Part shown: positions 11,631 to 21,271 of the stretch, piece by piece | Layout: the number at the start of each line of letters is the position of its first letter | How positions within the stretch are numbered: position 1 is the first letter of the stretch | Source: Allosphingosinicella vermicomposti | Lineage (GTDB): Bacteria > Pseudomonadota > Alphaproteobacteria > Sphingomonadales > Sphingomonadaceae | NCBI RefSeq assembly: GCF_003012815.1 | Contig: NZ_PXYJ01000001.1 | Coordinates: 620,001-684,000, forward strand | DNA: 64,000 bases | Reading direction: 5' to 3' | Program-made: the position numbers and the translations under genes | The notes under the pieces: model-generated | The model's input: the letters and a program-made list of their open reading frames with translations, nothing else | Told to the model about the DNA's origin: nothing | Database searches by the model: none

Positions 11631-12608
11631 TCAAATCTCGAAATTGACCATCTTGGCCATGATGAACACGCCGATCGCCATCCAGAGGAGTCCGCCGCCG
11701 CCCGCGATCATCAGCCGCGGTTCGCTGAAGAAGCCACCCATATATTCGGGGTTCATCATGAAGATGAGGCCGAAGACGATGAAGGGAAGGGCGCCGATGA
11801 TCATCGCGGACGCCTTCGCTTCCGATGACATGGCACGGATCTTGAGTTTCATCTGCGAACGTTTGCGCAGGACGTCGGCCAGGTTCGCCAGCGTTTCGGC
11901 GAGGTTGCCGCCGGTTTCGCGCTGAATGGAAAGGGTGATGACGAAGAATTGGAATTCAGGCGTCCCCAGGCGATCCGCCACTTCCTGCAACGCCTGCTCC
12001 ATCGTACGGCCAATCCGCATCTTGTCCGCGACCGTCTGGAATTCGCTACCAACCGGACCAGGCACTTCTCCCGCCACGATGCCAAGTGTTTCCGAAATGG
12101 GAAGACCCGAGCGAAGGCCACGGACCATGAGCTCGATCGCGTCCGGAAAGCGGGCGGTGAACTGTGCCACGCGCTTGGTGATAAGCTTGCCGATCACAAA
12201 GTGCGGGATGCCGATACCGACACCCAGCCCAATCAGAAGCGACAGGAAGACCGGCGCGCCGCGCGACATCAGGAGAATAGAGACCACCAGAATGATGGCG
12301 GCGCAGGTCGTCGCATATTGGCCGAGCGACCAAGTCTTTCCCGTGCGCTGAATGCGCTGGCGAAGCAAAGCCGGATTGGGAATGAGGCTCGTCGCCAGCC
12401 CGTCTATCGCGGAAGAATTGCGCGCCGCGACGAGCTTTTTCATCTGCGCCTGTGCCGCGACATCCATCGAGCGGCTGTGCCGTTCGCGCAAGTCTTCAAG
12501 CCGGCGCGCTTGCGCTTTCGCGGCCGACGGGCCGCTGAGCGCGACCGCAAGCAAAGCGATCGTGCCGATCAGGCCAAGAGCAAAGATGACGATCGGAAAT
12601 GTCGGCAT
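11631..12608 (-). CDS. tadB: Tight adherence pilus inner-membrane protein TadB
   Basis: GspF-like platform protein of the Tad pilus, 325 residues. An N-terminal helix (MPTFPIVIFALGLIGTIALL), a pair of central helices, the T2SSF domain (FPDAIELMVRGLRSGLPISETLGIVAGEVPGP and TLSIQRETGGNLAETLANLADVLR) and a C-terminal helix pair are visible. In most loci the ATPase gene cpaF/tadA lies between cpaE and this gene; here only 19 bp separate the cpaE stop from the tadB start. Confidence 0.92.
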   Translation of the reverse strand: MPTFPIVIFALGLIGTIALLAVALSGPSAAKAQARRLEDLRERHSRSMDVAAQAQMKKLVAARNSSAIDGLATSLIPNPALLRQRIQRTGKTWSLGQYATTCAAIILVVSILLMSRGAPVFLSLLIGLGVGIGIPHFVIGKLITKRVAQFTARFPDAIELMVRGLRSGLPISETLGIVAGEVPGPVGSEFQTVADKMRIGRTMEQALQEVADRLGTPEFQFFVITLSIQRETGGNLAETLANLADVLRKRSQMKLKIRAMSSEAKASAMIIGALPFIVFGLIFMMNPEYMGGFFSEPRLMIAGGGGLLWMAIGVFIMAKMVNFEI

Positions 12609-12627
12609 GGCGCGGTTCGTTTCGTCC

Positions 12628-13884
12628 TTATGCCGCCTGCTTCGTCTTCTTGGCCATCAGGCCCTTCAGATTTCCGATCAGGGATTTGGAAGTCGTGCTT
12701 TCGGCTTCCCCGCCATCATCCATGGTGCTGACGGTGAGGGCAAGGAGGCGGCTGAGCGCCTGCGTAACCTTGGCCGCGCCTTTGGCTTGGGCCAACGGCT
12801 GGCCGAGCTTTGCCGAATTGGACGCAGCCTTGGCATCCAAGGGGACGAGTATGTCGATCTTGCGCTCGATCGATTGCTCGAAATCTTTGCGGCTGATTTC
12901 CTGCATGGCGGGCGCCGCGACGCGGTTCGCTACGACGATCACGCGCGCTTGCGGCGCATTGGCCTTGAGCCAGGACAATATGCGGATGGCGTCACGCGTT
13001 GCGGCCAGTGTCAGCTCGACGACCACGACGGCAACATGCGCGTCGTTCATCAGGTGCGGGTGCTGGATCATCATCGCGCGCGGCAGATCGAGAACCGTCG
13101 TCTCGAACGCATTCTTCATTTCTTCCTGGAGCTGGAAGAAAGCAGACCCGTCGGTCAGCACCGGCTGGTTGATCGGCGCTTCGGCGGACAGCACGGCGAG
13201 CCGTTCATTGGCACGGACCATGGCACGTTCGATGAACAGGCCGTCGATGCGGCTCGGGTTCTCGATTGCGTCCGTCAAGCCCCGACCGGGCTCGAGATCG
13301 AGGGCCAGAGCACCCGTTCCGAAATGGATGTCGAGATCGAGAAGAGCTGTGGAGCGGCCCAGGGAATCGCCCATCAGCCATGCGAGCGATGTCGCCAGCG
13401 TCGACGCACCGACACCGCCGCGCACGCCCGTTACCGCAACAACGACATGTGGCCGCTCAGCCGTCGTTTCATTCACGCGTGGGCCGGCCAGTGTCAGCTG
13501 TGCGTGCGCAAGTGCGTCGCGAAGCTGATCGGCTGTAAAGGGGGTGAGGAGATAATCCTGAATGCCGCTGGCGACGAGGTCGCGATAGAGGCGCACGTCG
13601 TTGATCTGTCCTGCCGCGATCACCACGGTGCCGGGTTCGCAGACTTCAGCCAGTGCGTTGATGTCATTCAGTGGATCGGCCGACTCAGACAGATCAACGA
13701 ACAGAATGCTCGGGCTTGCCGACACGGATAGAGATTGGACGGCGTTACGCAGCCCGCCCCGGTTCACCTTTTCCGGCTGCCAGCCATGTTCGACGGCGAC
13801 GGACCGGACAAGTTCAGCCGTTGCTTCGTCGCCGACAAAAGCGGTGAACGGATCGCGAAGACCGCGGGAGAATGGCGCGTTCAT
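12628..13884 (-). CDS. cpaE: Pilus assembly ATPase CpaE/TadZ
   Basis: 418 residues. The N-terminal third resembles a receiver-like fold (SILFVDLSES, GTVVIAAG), followed by a MinD/ParA-type ATPase with a deviant Walker A (VTGVRGGVGASTLATSLAWLM) and a TALLDLDIHFGTGALAL segment. TadZ/CpaE proteins localise the Tad pilus machine, usually to a cell pole. The ATG overlaps the cpaD stop by one base, so translation is coupled. Confidence 0.92.
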   Translation of the reverse strand: MNAPFSRGLRDPFTAFVGDEATAELVRSVAVEHGWQPEKVNRGGLRNAVQSLSVSASPSILFVDLSESADPLNDINALAEVCEPGTVVIAAGQINDVRLYRDLVASGIQDYLLTPFTADQLRDALAHAQLTLAGPRVNETTAERPHVVVAVTGVRGGVGASTLATSLAWLMGDSLGRSTALLDLDIHFGTGALALDLEPGRGLTDAIENPSRIDGLFIERAMVRANERLAVLSAEAPINQPVLTDGSAFFQLQEEMKNAFETTVLDLPRAMMIQHPHLMNDAHVAVVVVELTLAATRDAIRILSWLKANAPQARVIVVANRVAAPAMQEISRKDFEQSIERKIDILVPLDAKAASNSAKLGQPLAQAKGAAKVTQALSRLLALTVSTMDDGGEAESTTSKSLIGNLKGLMAKKTKQAA

Positions 13885-14543
13885 CAGTTCGATCCTCCGC
13901 TCGTCGCTTCAGCCTTCAGCTTTTCAGTCCCGGTCGGAATACGATCGCGATAGACCTTGATAACCTTCACCGCATCTTGCGCGTCGCTGCCACCTTGCGC
14001 GGCCTTGCCCTGCACAAGATCATTGGGATCGGCGATCATCGCGGCGAGATTGGAGTTGGTTGCGCACCCATAATTGGGCGGCGTCTTGGCGGTGCGGGAA
14101 TTGATCTCGCCCTTTTCCCAATTGGGGCAGCCGGGCACCGAAGCGGTACTGCGCGTAACGATGATGCGCATCGATCCGGGCTGGACGTTACCGGACATGA
14201 CAGGCGCTCCCTCAGTGAGGCCGAGGCCATAGCGGCCCAGCAGTGCCGCGATATCCGCGCGGGCGCCCGCGTCTTCATAGCCTGATTCCTGTGCGTAGAT
14301 CCGGTCGCCATAGCCCAGCGCGAGCGATTCAAACCAGCCGCGCAGACGATCCGCCTCACCCGAAGCCAAGCCGCTGCCGGTTGCTGCAACGTCCAGGACA
14401 TAATCCGTCCGCTGCACGACAGGCTGATTTGCCGAATTCAGGCCCGGATTATTATAGGGCGTGATCTTGTTGTCGCCTGCATGAGCGGCAAACGGCGCGG
14501 CCAAGATCAGGAGAGCGGAAAGCTTCGAGCTGTTCATCATCAT
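13884..14543 (-). CDS. cpaD: Pilus assembly protein CpaD
   Basis: 219 residues with an N-terminal signal peptide (LSALLILAAPFAAHAG). Many CpaD proteins are lipoproteins, but no lipobox cysteine is present here. The mature part matches the CpaD pattern: RTDYVLDV, GYGDRIYAQ, VIVTRSTASVPGCPNWE-like (IIVTRSTASVPGCPNW) and YGCATNSNLAAMIADPNDLVQG. It helps the secretin CpaC in the outer membrane. Three consecutive ATG codons make the precise start uncertain by two codons. Confidence 0.88.
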   Translation of the reverse strand: MMMNSSKLSALLILAAPFAAHAGDNKITPYNNPGLNSANQPVVQRTDYVLDVAATGSGLASGEADRLRGWFESLALGYGDRIYAQESGYEDAGARADIAALLGRYGLGLTEGAPVMSGNVQPGSMRIIVTRSTASVPGCPNWEKGEINSRTAKTPPNYGCATNSNLAAMIADPNDLVQGKAAQGGSDAQDAVKVIKVYRDRIPTGTEKLKAEATSGGSN

Positions 14544-14560
14544 ATGTTCCTGTCGCCCGG

Positions 14561-16168
14561 TCAGAATGAAAAGCCGGGGGCGGCGTTGGATTTGGGTGCG
14601 GGTCCGCTGGAATTTGCCGGAGTGGCCCCTGCAGGAAGTACGGTTTGCGGTGTCGCGACGGACGGCTTCGGGCGTTGCTCGCCCGGCTGGCTGTGGTGCG
14701 CGCGATCGAGCAATGTGCGTTCGGCGTCGTTCGAATTACGATAGCCGTCGGTCGGCAGCGCGATCTGGTTCGCGCTCACCGGTTTTACGAGATACGGCGT
14801 CACGACGATGACGAGTTCAGTCTCGTTACGCTGGAACGAGGTTGACCGGAATAGGGCACCGATGATCGGAAGGTCGCCGAGGAACGGCGCCTTGGTGACC
14901 CGGTTATTCCCGTTATTGCGGAGAAGACCGCCGATCATGAAGCTTTGGCCCGAACCCAGTTCCACGGTCGTTTCCGTGCGACGGGTGGTGAGGGCGGGGA
15001 TCGTGTAATCGTTAAGTGTGATCGCGCCGACTTCGGTCAGTTCCGACACTTCGGGGCGAACGCGCATGGAAATCCTGCCGCCGTCCAAAACCGTCGGCGT
15101 GAAGGCCAAACTGACCCCATATTCCTTGAATTCCACCGTATTGCCGTTGAGGCCGGTGGAAATGATAATGGGGAACTCTCCGCCCGCAAGGAAGCTCGCC
15201 GTTTCGCCGGACAAGGCGACCAACGTTGGTTCGGCGAGCGTCTGAACCCGGCCGTCATCCTGATGGAGGTCGAGTGCCGAGAGAATGTCGACGCCCAGCA
15301 GATTGCCCGCGAAGTTCAGCGTCGTGTTAACCCCGAGATCGCGGTTCGTTGTGTAGGACGGCACATTCGATGTCGGGCCGGTGATGAACTGGCCCGTCGC
15401 CGGATTGAACGGGAGTTGAAGGCTGCCGGCGGGCAGGCCGTAGAGCGATGAGGCGTCGAGCTTCGGAAAGTCGGTCAGGGGAACCTGACCGATCGATCCG
15501 ATATTCCGTCCGCCCGATCCGATGCCGAACAGGAAGCCGCTTGTACGGTCGCGGCTCAGCAGATTGAAGCCGATTTCCTTGACCAGCGAACGGCTGACTT
15601 CGGCGATCTTGACTTGCAGCATGACCTGAAGCGGCGTCGCTGTCCGCAACCGGTTGATGACCTGCATGCCTTCGCCGACAAAAGCTTGGGTCAGGCGGGT
15701 GGCGTCTTCGACGTCCGCCGGCGCCGCGACGGTGCCGGTCAGCAATACGAAGCCGTTCATCGGCATTGCCTGGATCTGCGCGTCGGGCATAGCGGCGCGG
15801 AGCATGTCATCGATCGAATCGATATTCTTGCCGACGCGGACATTGGCCGAATAAACGATTTTGCCCGCCTTGTTCGTGGCATAGACGGTGGTCTCGCCTG
15901 CGGCCTTGCCGAAGATATAGATCTGGTTGGCGGAGCGGACCTGAACGTCTGCCACGGTATCGTTGGCAACGAAAAGGTCGCTCATCGCGCCGTCCAGTTG
16001 CACCATGCGTCCGGTGCCGACCGAAATAGCGACATCGTTCGCGGGTTGGACGGCGGCAGATTGGGCTTGCGCAGCAGCCGGAAGGATGACGACACCCGAC
16101 GCCATCAGTGCGGCGACGGCGAAGCCGATGCGGCCCTTGGCCATGAAAGACTTGCTCTTCATACTCAC
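14561..16168 (-). CDS. cpaC: Tad pilus secretin CpaC/RcpA
   Basis: Outer-membrane channel of the Tad pilus, 535 residues. Signal peptide at residues ~9-36, then BON-like and N1 domains (QIYIFGKAAGETTVYATN, GFVLLTGTVAAPADVEDATRL) and the C-terminal secretin domain with VQTLAEPTLVALSGETASFLAGGEFPI and VTKAPFLGDLPIIGALFRS. The last ~60 residues are Pro/Ala-rich and probably disordered. It overlaps the cpaB stop by 4 bp. Confidence 0.93.
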   Translation of the reverse strand: MSMKSKSFMAKGRIGFAVAALMASGVVILPAAAQAQSAAVQPANDVAISVGTGRMVQLDGAMSDLFVANDTVADVQVRSANQIYIFGKAAGETTVYATNKAGKIVYSANVRVGKNIDSIDDMLRAAMPDAQIQAMPMNGFVLLTGTVAAPADVEDATRLTQAFVGEGMQVINRLRTATPLQVMLQVKIAEVSRSLVKEIGFNLLSRDRTSGFLFGIGSGGRNIGSIGQVPLTDFPKLDASSLYGLPAGSLQLPFNPATGQFITGPTSNVPSYTTNRDLGVNTTLNFAGNLLGVDILSALDLHQDDGRVQTLAEPTLVALSGETASFLAGGEFPIIISTGLNGNTVEFKEYGVSLAFTPTVLDGGRISMRVRPEVSELTEVGAITLNDYTIPALTTRRTETTVELGSGQSFMIGGLLRNNGNNRVTKAPFLGDLPIIGALFRSTSFQRNETELVIVVTPYLVKPVSANQIALPTDGYRNSNDAERTLLDRAHHSQPGEQRPKPSVATPQTVLPAGATPANSSGPAPKSNAAPGFSF

Positions 16169-17181
16169 TTAACCCCCACCGCGACTTCGGTGACCGTGTT
16201 GCCACGGGCGACGCGGACCACTGGACCGGCGGGTTTAGCCGATGCCTGCGGACGGCTGTCTTCCGAAGCGCCCCCTTGCGATACAGTTTGCGCCGCGGGC
16301 TTTGCCGGAACCGTGCGGCGCTGATAGCGCGACACGTCCGCGCCAACCGTGACGGTCGAACCCGTGTCGATCGGCCGGCTTGCAATGCTGATCAGCATCT
16401 TGCGTTCGGCCTTCGGATCATTGTTGTCCGGAACATCCACTTCGCCTGCGGCGATGGCGCGCTCCAGCTCGGCCGTATTGTCGGCGATCGAGCGCAGGGA
16501 GAGCGAGAGTTCGCCGATCTTCTGCGCGACCGCGACCTTTTCCGCCATTTGCGGCGTCGCTTCCAGCGTCACCGTGGACACCGTCTTTGCGACGTTGTTG
16601 CCGCTTTCATCCTGCGCCGTCAGGCTCTGATCGACCGCAAGGACTCGCACATTGCGGAGCACGGTTTCGGCGACCTTCAGCGCTTCGCCCTCGCCGCCGC
16701 CCTCGACTTCCTGGGTCAGGACGATATCCACCCGATCGCCCGGAAAGACGAACCCCGCAACCCCGCTGGTCGGTGATACGCCGACGGTGATCGCGCGCAT
16801 GCCCGGGCCGAGAGCCGCGGCAAGGAAGCCGCGCTCGCCCGGTTTCACCAGTGAGCCTTGGGTGATCGGCTGCCCCGCCGTAATTTCGTTGCGGACGACG
16901 GTGCCGATCAAGCTCGCCGGATCGCCGCCATTTTCCTTCGTGTAATAAGCCGGCTGGATCAGCCCCTTCGGCCACGGCTGGAAGCGCAGAGCTTCCGCGT
17001 CGATGATCGTGCCGACGGGGAGCGCGCGGGTCGCAACCAGCACTTCCGGTCCTGCCTGCACCATCGGAGTTGCCTGCGCTTGCGGCGCGCTTGCCCCGGT
17101 GAACATGTTTTTGGCCATAACGGCGGTGACCGCTGCAACGATCAACGCGCCCACCAAAAGCACGATCTTTTTCACATCCAT
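16165..17181 (-). CDS. cpaB: Pilus assembly protein CpaB/RcpC
   Basis: Periplasmic Tad pilus protein, about 338 residues. It begins with a membrane anchor (MDVKKIVLLVGALIVAAVTAVM), then an SAF domain (VLVATRALPVGTIIDAEALRFQPWP, ITQGSLVKPGERGFLAAALGPGMRAI) and the RcpC region (FVFPGDRVDIVLTQ). The start chosen at 17181 gives the usual N-terminus and has GGAGG 11 bp upstream. An ATG at 17226 overlapping the cpaA stop (TGATG) would add 15 residues and would be translationally coupled; I cannot decide between them. Confidence 0.9.
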   Translation of the reverse strand: MDVKKIVLLVGALIVAAVTAVMAKNMFTGASAPQAQATPMVQAGPEVLVATRALPVGTIIDAEALRFQPWPKGLIQPAYYTKENGGDPASLIGTVVRNEITAGQPITQGSLVKPGERGFLAAALGPGMRAITVGVSPTSGVAGFVFPGDRVDIVLTQEVEGGGEGEALKVAETVLRNVRVLAVDQSLTAQDESGNNVAKTVSTVTLEATPQMAEKVAVAQKIGELSLSLRSIADNTAELERAIAAGEVDVPDNNDPKAERKMLISIASRPIDTGSTVTVGADVSRYQRRTVPAKPAAQTVSQGGASEDSRPQASAKPAGPVVRVARGNTVTEVAVGVK

Positions 17182-17225
17182 GACGCCTACTGCCTCCCCA
17201 CGGGAACCTGGTTCGGCGTCATTCA

Positions 17226-17693
17226 TCAACTAAAGTGGTTAAGAAACCGTTCGCCAAGCATTAAAACACCTGCAATCGCGATCGCGACGCCATAGGGAAT
17301 TTCCAACGGCTTCGAAGATCGAATCACTTTGTGCCAGATGAGCATGACCAGTGTCAGCGCGCCGCCCGCAATCGACATGATGACGATCATCGTCAGCACC
17401 TGATTTGGTGGAAGCCATAGCGCGAGCGCCGCGACCATCTTCACATCTCCTCCGCCCATCGCGCCGATGGCGAAGACGGCGGCAAAGACGGCGAACACAA
17501 GCAGGCCGATGCCGAATTGAAGCGCCATATCCGGCCAGATCGGCAAACCAATGGCGATCCAATAGGGGATCGCGGCGAACGCGATCGCCGCATTGAGACT
17601 GTTTGGGATCGTCCGGCTCTTCACGTCCCAGATCGCCGCAGCCAGCAGCATCGCGATGAGGAGGCCGAGGAGGTAGTAGGAGATTTCGCTCAT
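17226..17693 (-). CDS. cpaA: Prepilin peptidase CpaA (A24 family)
   Basis: Inner-membrane aspartic protease that cleaves the Flp prepilin leader. 155 residues with about five transmembrane helices. Both catalytic aspartates are visible: IWDVKSRTIPN near residue 24 and MGGGDVKMVAALALWL (GxGD motif). It is the first gene of the operon as read here; no flp/pilA pilin gene is found next to it or anywhere else in the window, so the pilin must be encoded elsewhere or be too short to recognise. Confidence 0.92.
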   Translation of the reverse strand: MSEISYYLLGLLIAMLLAAAIWDVKSRTIPNSLNAAIAFAAIPYWIAIGLPIWPDMALQFGIGLLVFAVFAAVFAIGAMGGGDVKMVAALALWLPPNQVLTMIVIMSIAGGALTLVMLIWHKVIRSSKPLEIPYGVAIAIAGVLMLGERFLNHFS

Positions 17694-17743
17694 GTAGGCC
17701 TCATGCCCTAGACGAGGCGCCTTTCAAAACCGTAACTGGGCAG

Positions 17744-18682
17744 GTGAAGACAGGCGAGATCGACCGGCGCGCCAAGCCGCAAGGCGCACTTTTTTCCGAT
17801 TGGACGGCTGCCGACGGCTGGCGTCTGCGGGTAATGGATTGGCCCGCAGAGGGGGACGTGCCGTCGCGCGGCAGCTTACTCTTTCTTGGTGGCCGCGGCG
17901 ATTTCATCGAAAAATATCTCGAGGCGATGGATTATTGGCGCCGAACGGGCTGGCGCGTAGCTGCTTTCGATTGGCGCGGGCAAGGTGGGTCGGAGGGCGA
18001 ACGCGGTGCACCGGATCCGCAGGCTGGATTCGATCCGCTGATCGACGATCTCGCGGCCTTCGTTCGGGAATGGCGGGAAGGGTCACCCGGGCCTCATGTC
18101 GTGATCGCCCATTCGATGGGCGGGCATTTGCTGCTGCGGGCTCTGGCGGAAAAAGCGGTGAAGGCCGACGCGGTCGTGCTCGTTGCGCCGATGGTTGGGA
18201 TTAATAGCGGACCGGTTCCCGCTTCTATTGCGCCTCGGCTGGCTCGCCTGCTGGTCGCGCTGGGTCGAGGCGGGGCGCCCGTGGTGAGCGACTATCAGGC
18301 ACGGATCGCGGGCAAGGATGCACGCCGTAACCGGCTGACATCCTGTCCCGATCGCTACGCCGACGAGCTTTGGTGGCAGAAGCGGGAGCCTGCCTACGAT
18401 CTCGGTATTCCGACCTGGAACTGGGTTGTCGCGGCATATCGTTCGATTGCGCGGCTGACCGCTGGCGCATTGGCCTCGATTCAAGTGCCGATGCTGATCC
18501 TGGCGGCGGAAAAAGACGGGTTGGTGAGTACTTCCGCCATCCGAAAGGCTGCGGTCCAAATACGGGGGGCGGAATTAATCGTCTATCCGGATGCCGCCCA
18601 TGAGATTCTGCGCGAATCCGATAGAGTGCGGCTCGATGCCTTTGCCCGCATCGACGTCTTTTTCGATCGGCAGACCGGATGA
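17744..18682 (+). CDS. Alpha/beta hydrolase, lysophospholipase/monoacylglycerol lipase type
   Basis: 312 residues from a GTG start. The alpha/beta-hydrolase core is clear: oxyanion strand LLFLGGRGDFIEKY, the AFDWRGQGGSEG turn that typifies monoglyceride-lipase-like enzymes, nucleophile elbow AHSMGGHLLLRAL (Ser), an acid region LILAAEKDGLVS and a His in YPDAAHEILRE. No signal peptide. It overlaps the following FAD oxidoreductase by 4 bp (ATGA), so the two are one operon. Confidence 0.85.
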   Translation: MKTGEIDRRAKPQGALFSDWTAADGWRLRVMDWPAEGDVPSRGSLLFLGGRGDFIEKYLEAMDYWRRTGWRVAAFDWRGQGGSEGERGAPDPQAGFDPLIDDLAAFVREWREGSPGPHVVIAHSMGGHLLLRALAEKAVKADAVVLVAPMVGINSGPVPASIAPRLARLLVALGRGGAPVVSDYQARIAGKDARRNRLTSCPDRYADELWWQKREPAYDLGIPTWNWVVAAYRSIARLTAGALASIQVPMLILAAEKDGLVSTSAIRKAAVQIRGAELIVYPDAAHEILRESDRVRLDAFARIDVFFDRQTG

Positions 18683-19791
18683 CGCAGCGTTACGATATCG
18701 CCATTGTCGGGGCGGGCATTGCGGGCGCCAGCCTTGCCGCCGAAGTGGCGCCTCATGCTTCCGTCCTCCTCATCGAGGCCGAGGATCAGCCCGGCTATCA
18801 TGCGACCGGTCGTTCGGCGGCTTTCTGGTCGGAAACCTATGGCGGGCCGATCATCCAGCCGCTGACGACGGCCTCCGAAGGCTTTCTATCCAATCCGCCT
18901 GCGGCCTTCCATGACCGGTCTTTTCTTCATCCGCGCGGCTCCCTGACCCTTGCCGACGCGGAGGGTGAGGCGGCACTGGACGCCATGGTCGGGCAATTCT
19001 CGGACACGCCGGTGGATCTCAGTCTGGCTGACCGATCGGCGATCGAAGCGGCCATCCCAGGGGTGAGGCCCGGGTGGGATAAGGCACTGTGGGAGCCTTC
19101 CTGCCGCGACATCGACGTTGCCGCCCTGCACGGCGCTTACCTCCGCGCGGCGCGGCAAAGTGGCGCACACCTTAAAACGGATGCCGCGCTTCGATCCGCT
19201 TCTCGGCAATCGCGCTTATGGACTCTGGATTACGGGGAGCGCGCCGAAGCGGCGCTGCTTGTGAACGCTGCGGGTGCGTGGGCAGATGAGGTCGCGGCAC
19301 GCGCCGGAATGCGTATGCTCGGAATTCAGCCTTATCGCCGCACCATGATCCAACTGCGCGTCGATCCGCCTGCGCTGGCCATTCTGCCATTGGTGATGGA
19401 CGCGCGCGGGCGCTTTTACTTCAAGCCTGAAGCAGGCGGACGGCTCTGGCTCAGCCCGCATGATGAGGCGCCTTGTCCGCCCTGCGATTGCGCGCCCGAT
19501 GAAATGGATGTCGCCCGCGCGATCGCGACGCTTGAAACGGTCGTCGATTGGAAGGTCGAGGCGGTGGAACGCAAATGGGCCGGGCTCCGGACCTTCGCGC
19601 CGGATCGGCTTCCAGTCTACGGCTTTGCGGAGCCGGGCTTTTTCTGGTTTGCAGGGCAGGGGGGCTTCGGTATTCAGACGGCGCCTGCGGCCGCGAAGCT
19701 TGCTGCGTCCCTGCTTTTTGAGCTTTCACCCGATCCAATGGTCGCCGCGATCGACCCCGCGCCTTATGCCGCTCAGCGCTTCATGAATTGA
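18679..19791 (+). CDS. FAD-dependent oxidoreductase of the DAO (D-amino-acid dehydrogenase/glycine oxidase) family
   Basis: 370 residues. The N-terminus has a Rossmann dinucleotide motif [20 protein letters not shown] with the acidic end of strand 2 ([20 protein letters not shown]), and a second FAD-contact region near the C-terminus ([21 protein letters not shown]). This layout is the DAO fold, oxidising amine substrates; the exact substrate cannot be read from sequence. Its 3' end overlaps the convergent rnhA by 19 bp. Confidence 0.85.
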   Translation: MTQRYDIAIVGAGIAGASLAAEVAPHASVLLIEAEDQPGYHATGRSAAFWSETYGGPIIQPLTTASEGFLSNPPAAFHDRSFLHPRGSLTLADAEGEAALDAMVGQFSDTPVDLSLADRSAIEAAIPGVRPGWDKALWEPSCRDIDVAALHGAYLRAARQSGAHLKTDAALRSASRQSRLWTLDYGERAEAALLVNAAGAWADEVAARAGMRMLGIQPYRRTMIQLRVDPPALAILPLVMDARGRFYFKPEAGGRLWLSPHDEAPCPPCDCAPDEMDVARAIATLETVVDWKVEAVERKWAGLRTFAPDRLPVYGFAEPGFFWFAGQGGFGIQTAPAAAKLAASLLFELSPDPMVAAIDPAPYAAQRFMN

Positions 19792-20213
19792 AGGGCGGCG
19801 TCGCAGGCAAGTTGGTCAGCCCGCTCATTTTCCGGGTGTCCGGCGTGACCCTTCACCCATTCCCATGTGATCTGATGCGCGCCACAGGCTTCGAGTAATT
19901 CCTGCCAAAGCTCGGCATTTTTGACGGGCTTCCTGTCGGCGGTCCTCCAGCCGTTACGCCGCCAGCCATGGATCCATTTGGTAATGCCGTCGCGCACATA
20001 AACGCTGTCCGTACTGACGGTGACAACGCAGGGCCGCTTCAGCGCCTGAAGCCCGCGGATCGCCGCGGTTAGCTCCATTCGATTGTTGGTGGTGAGCGCT
20101 TCGCCGCCGCTCAATTCCTTTTCGTGCTCACCGGAACGGATGATCGTGCCCCAACCGCCGGGCCCGGGATTGCCCTTGCAGGCGCCATCGGTGAAAATTT
20201 CGACTTCTGTCAC
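19773..20213 (-). CDS. rnhA: Ribonuclease HI
   Basis: Degrades RNA in RNA-DNA hybrids. 146 residues, standard length. Catalytic residues are all visible: [16 protein letters not shown] (Asp), NRMELTAAI (Glu), [11 protein letters not shown] (Asp) and [11 protein letters not shown] (Asp). It starts 7 bp after the ispH stop on the same strand and is probably cotranscribed with ispH. Confidence 0.97.
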   Translation of the reverse strand: MTEVEIFTDGACKGNPGPGGWGTIIRSGEHEKELSGGEALTTNNRMELTAAIRGLQALKRPCVVTVSTDSVYVRDGITKWIHGWRRNGWRTADRKPVKNAELWQELLEACGAHQITWEWVKGHAGHPENERADQLACDAALQFMKR

Positions 20214-20219
20214 GATGGC

Positions 20220-21170
20220 TCAAGCGGCGCGGAGAGCAGCGGGAAGCTTGAAGGTCATGTTTTCGACGGCTGTTTCGACCACTTCCTCGGTAATTTCGAA
20301 ATGTGCGGCCACGCGTTCCACAACTTCCCGCACCAAGATTTCCGGCGCTGATGCACCTGCGGTAATGCCAAGGGTACGAACCCCTTCAAGCCAGCCGAAA
20401 TCGATCTCGGCGGCGCGCGCAATGAGGCGGCCTGGCGTTCCCTCACGCTCCGCGACTTCCAGCAAACGAACGGAATTTGAGCTGTTCGTCGCGCCGATCA
20501 CCAGCACGAAATCGCATTGTGCGGCCATCGTCTTGACCGCCGTCTGCCGGTTCGACGTCGCGTAGCAGATATCCTCGCCCTTGGGGCCGCGGATCGTCGG
20601 AAAGCGCCGCTCGAGCGCAGCGATTAGATCGCGCGTGTCGTCCACCGAAAGCGTGGTCTGCGTGAGATAGGCGAGATTGTCCGGATCGGCGGCCTGGTAG
20701 GATTCCGCATCCGCCATCGTCTCGATGAGCGTCATCTGGTCTTCGGGTACCTGACCGAACGTGCCGATAACCTCCGGATGCCCGGCATGGCCGATGAAGA
20801 GAATGTGCTTTCCCGCCTCGACGAGCCGCTCAGCCTGGCGATGAACCTTCGATACGAGCGGGCAGGTGGCGTCGAGATATTCAAGACCGCGTTCCTCCGC
20901 CTTGGCAGGGACGGCTTTTGGCACGCCATGGGCGGAAAAGACGACGGGTACGCCGTCGGGAACTTCGTCCAATTCCTTGACGAAGATGGCGCCCTTTTCC
21001 TTCAGCGAATCCACGACATATTTGTTGTGGACGATTTCGTGCCTCACATAGACGGGAGCGCCGTAACGCTCGATCGCCAGCTCCACGATGCGGATGGCGC
21101 GGTCGACGCCCGCGCAGAAGCCGCGCGGGGCGGCGATGAGGAGCTTTAAGGGCGGCTTTGATGCGGACAT
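20220..21170 (-). CDS. ispH: 4-hydroxy-3-methylbut-2-enyl diphosphate reductase
   Basis: Last enzyme of the MEP isoprenoid pathway, an Fe-S protein. 316 residues. The three cluster cysteines are in [27 protein letters not shown] and [11 protein letters not shown]; the conserved [20 protein letters not shown] and [11 protein letters not shown] motifs are present. First gene of the ispH-rnhA unit. Confidence 0.97.
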   Translation of the reverse strand: MSASKPPLKLLIAAPRGFCAGVDRAIRIVELAIERYGAPVYVRHEIVHNKYVVDSLKEKGAIFVKELDEVPDGVPVVFSAHGVPKAVPAKAEERGLEYLDATCPLVSKVHRQAERLVEAGKHILFIGHAGHPEVIGTFGQVPEDQMTLIETMADAESYQAADPDNLAYLTQTTLSVDDTRDLIAALERRFPTIRGPKGEDICYATSNRQTAVKTMAAQCDFVLVIGATNSSNSVRLLEVAEREGTPGRLIARAAEIDFGWLEGVRTLGITAGASAPEILVREVVERVAAHFEITEEVVETAVENMTFKLPAALRAA

Positions 21171-21271
21171 GGGTGTTCGTCTACGCCTTTACTTGCAGCC
21201 TTGAAAGCCGCTTCCTATGATCGCGCGCGAATGGGCAGCGTTCGTGCCCCGCAGGTAAGGATATCCATCTC

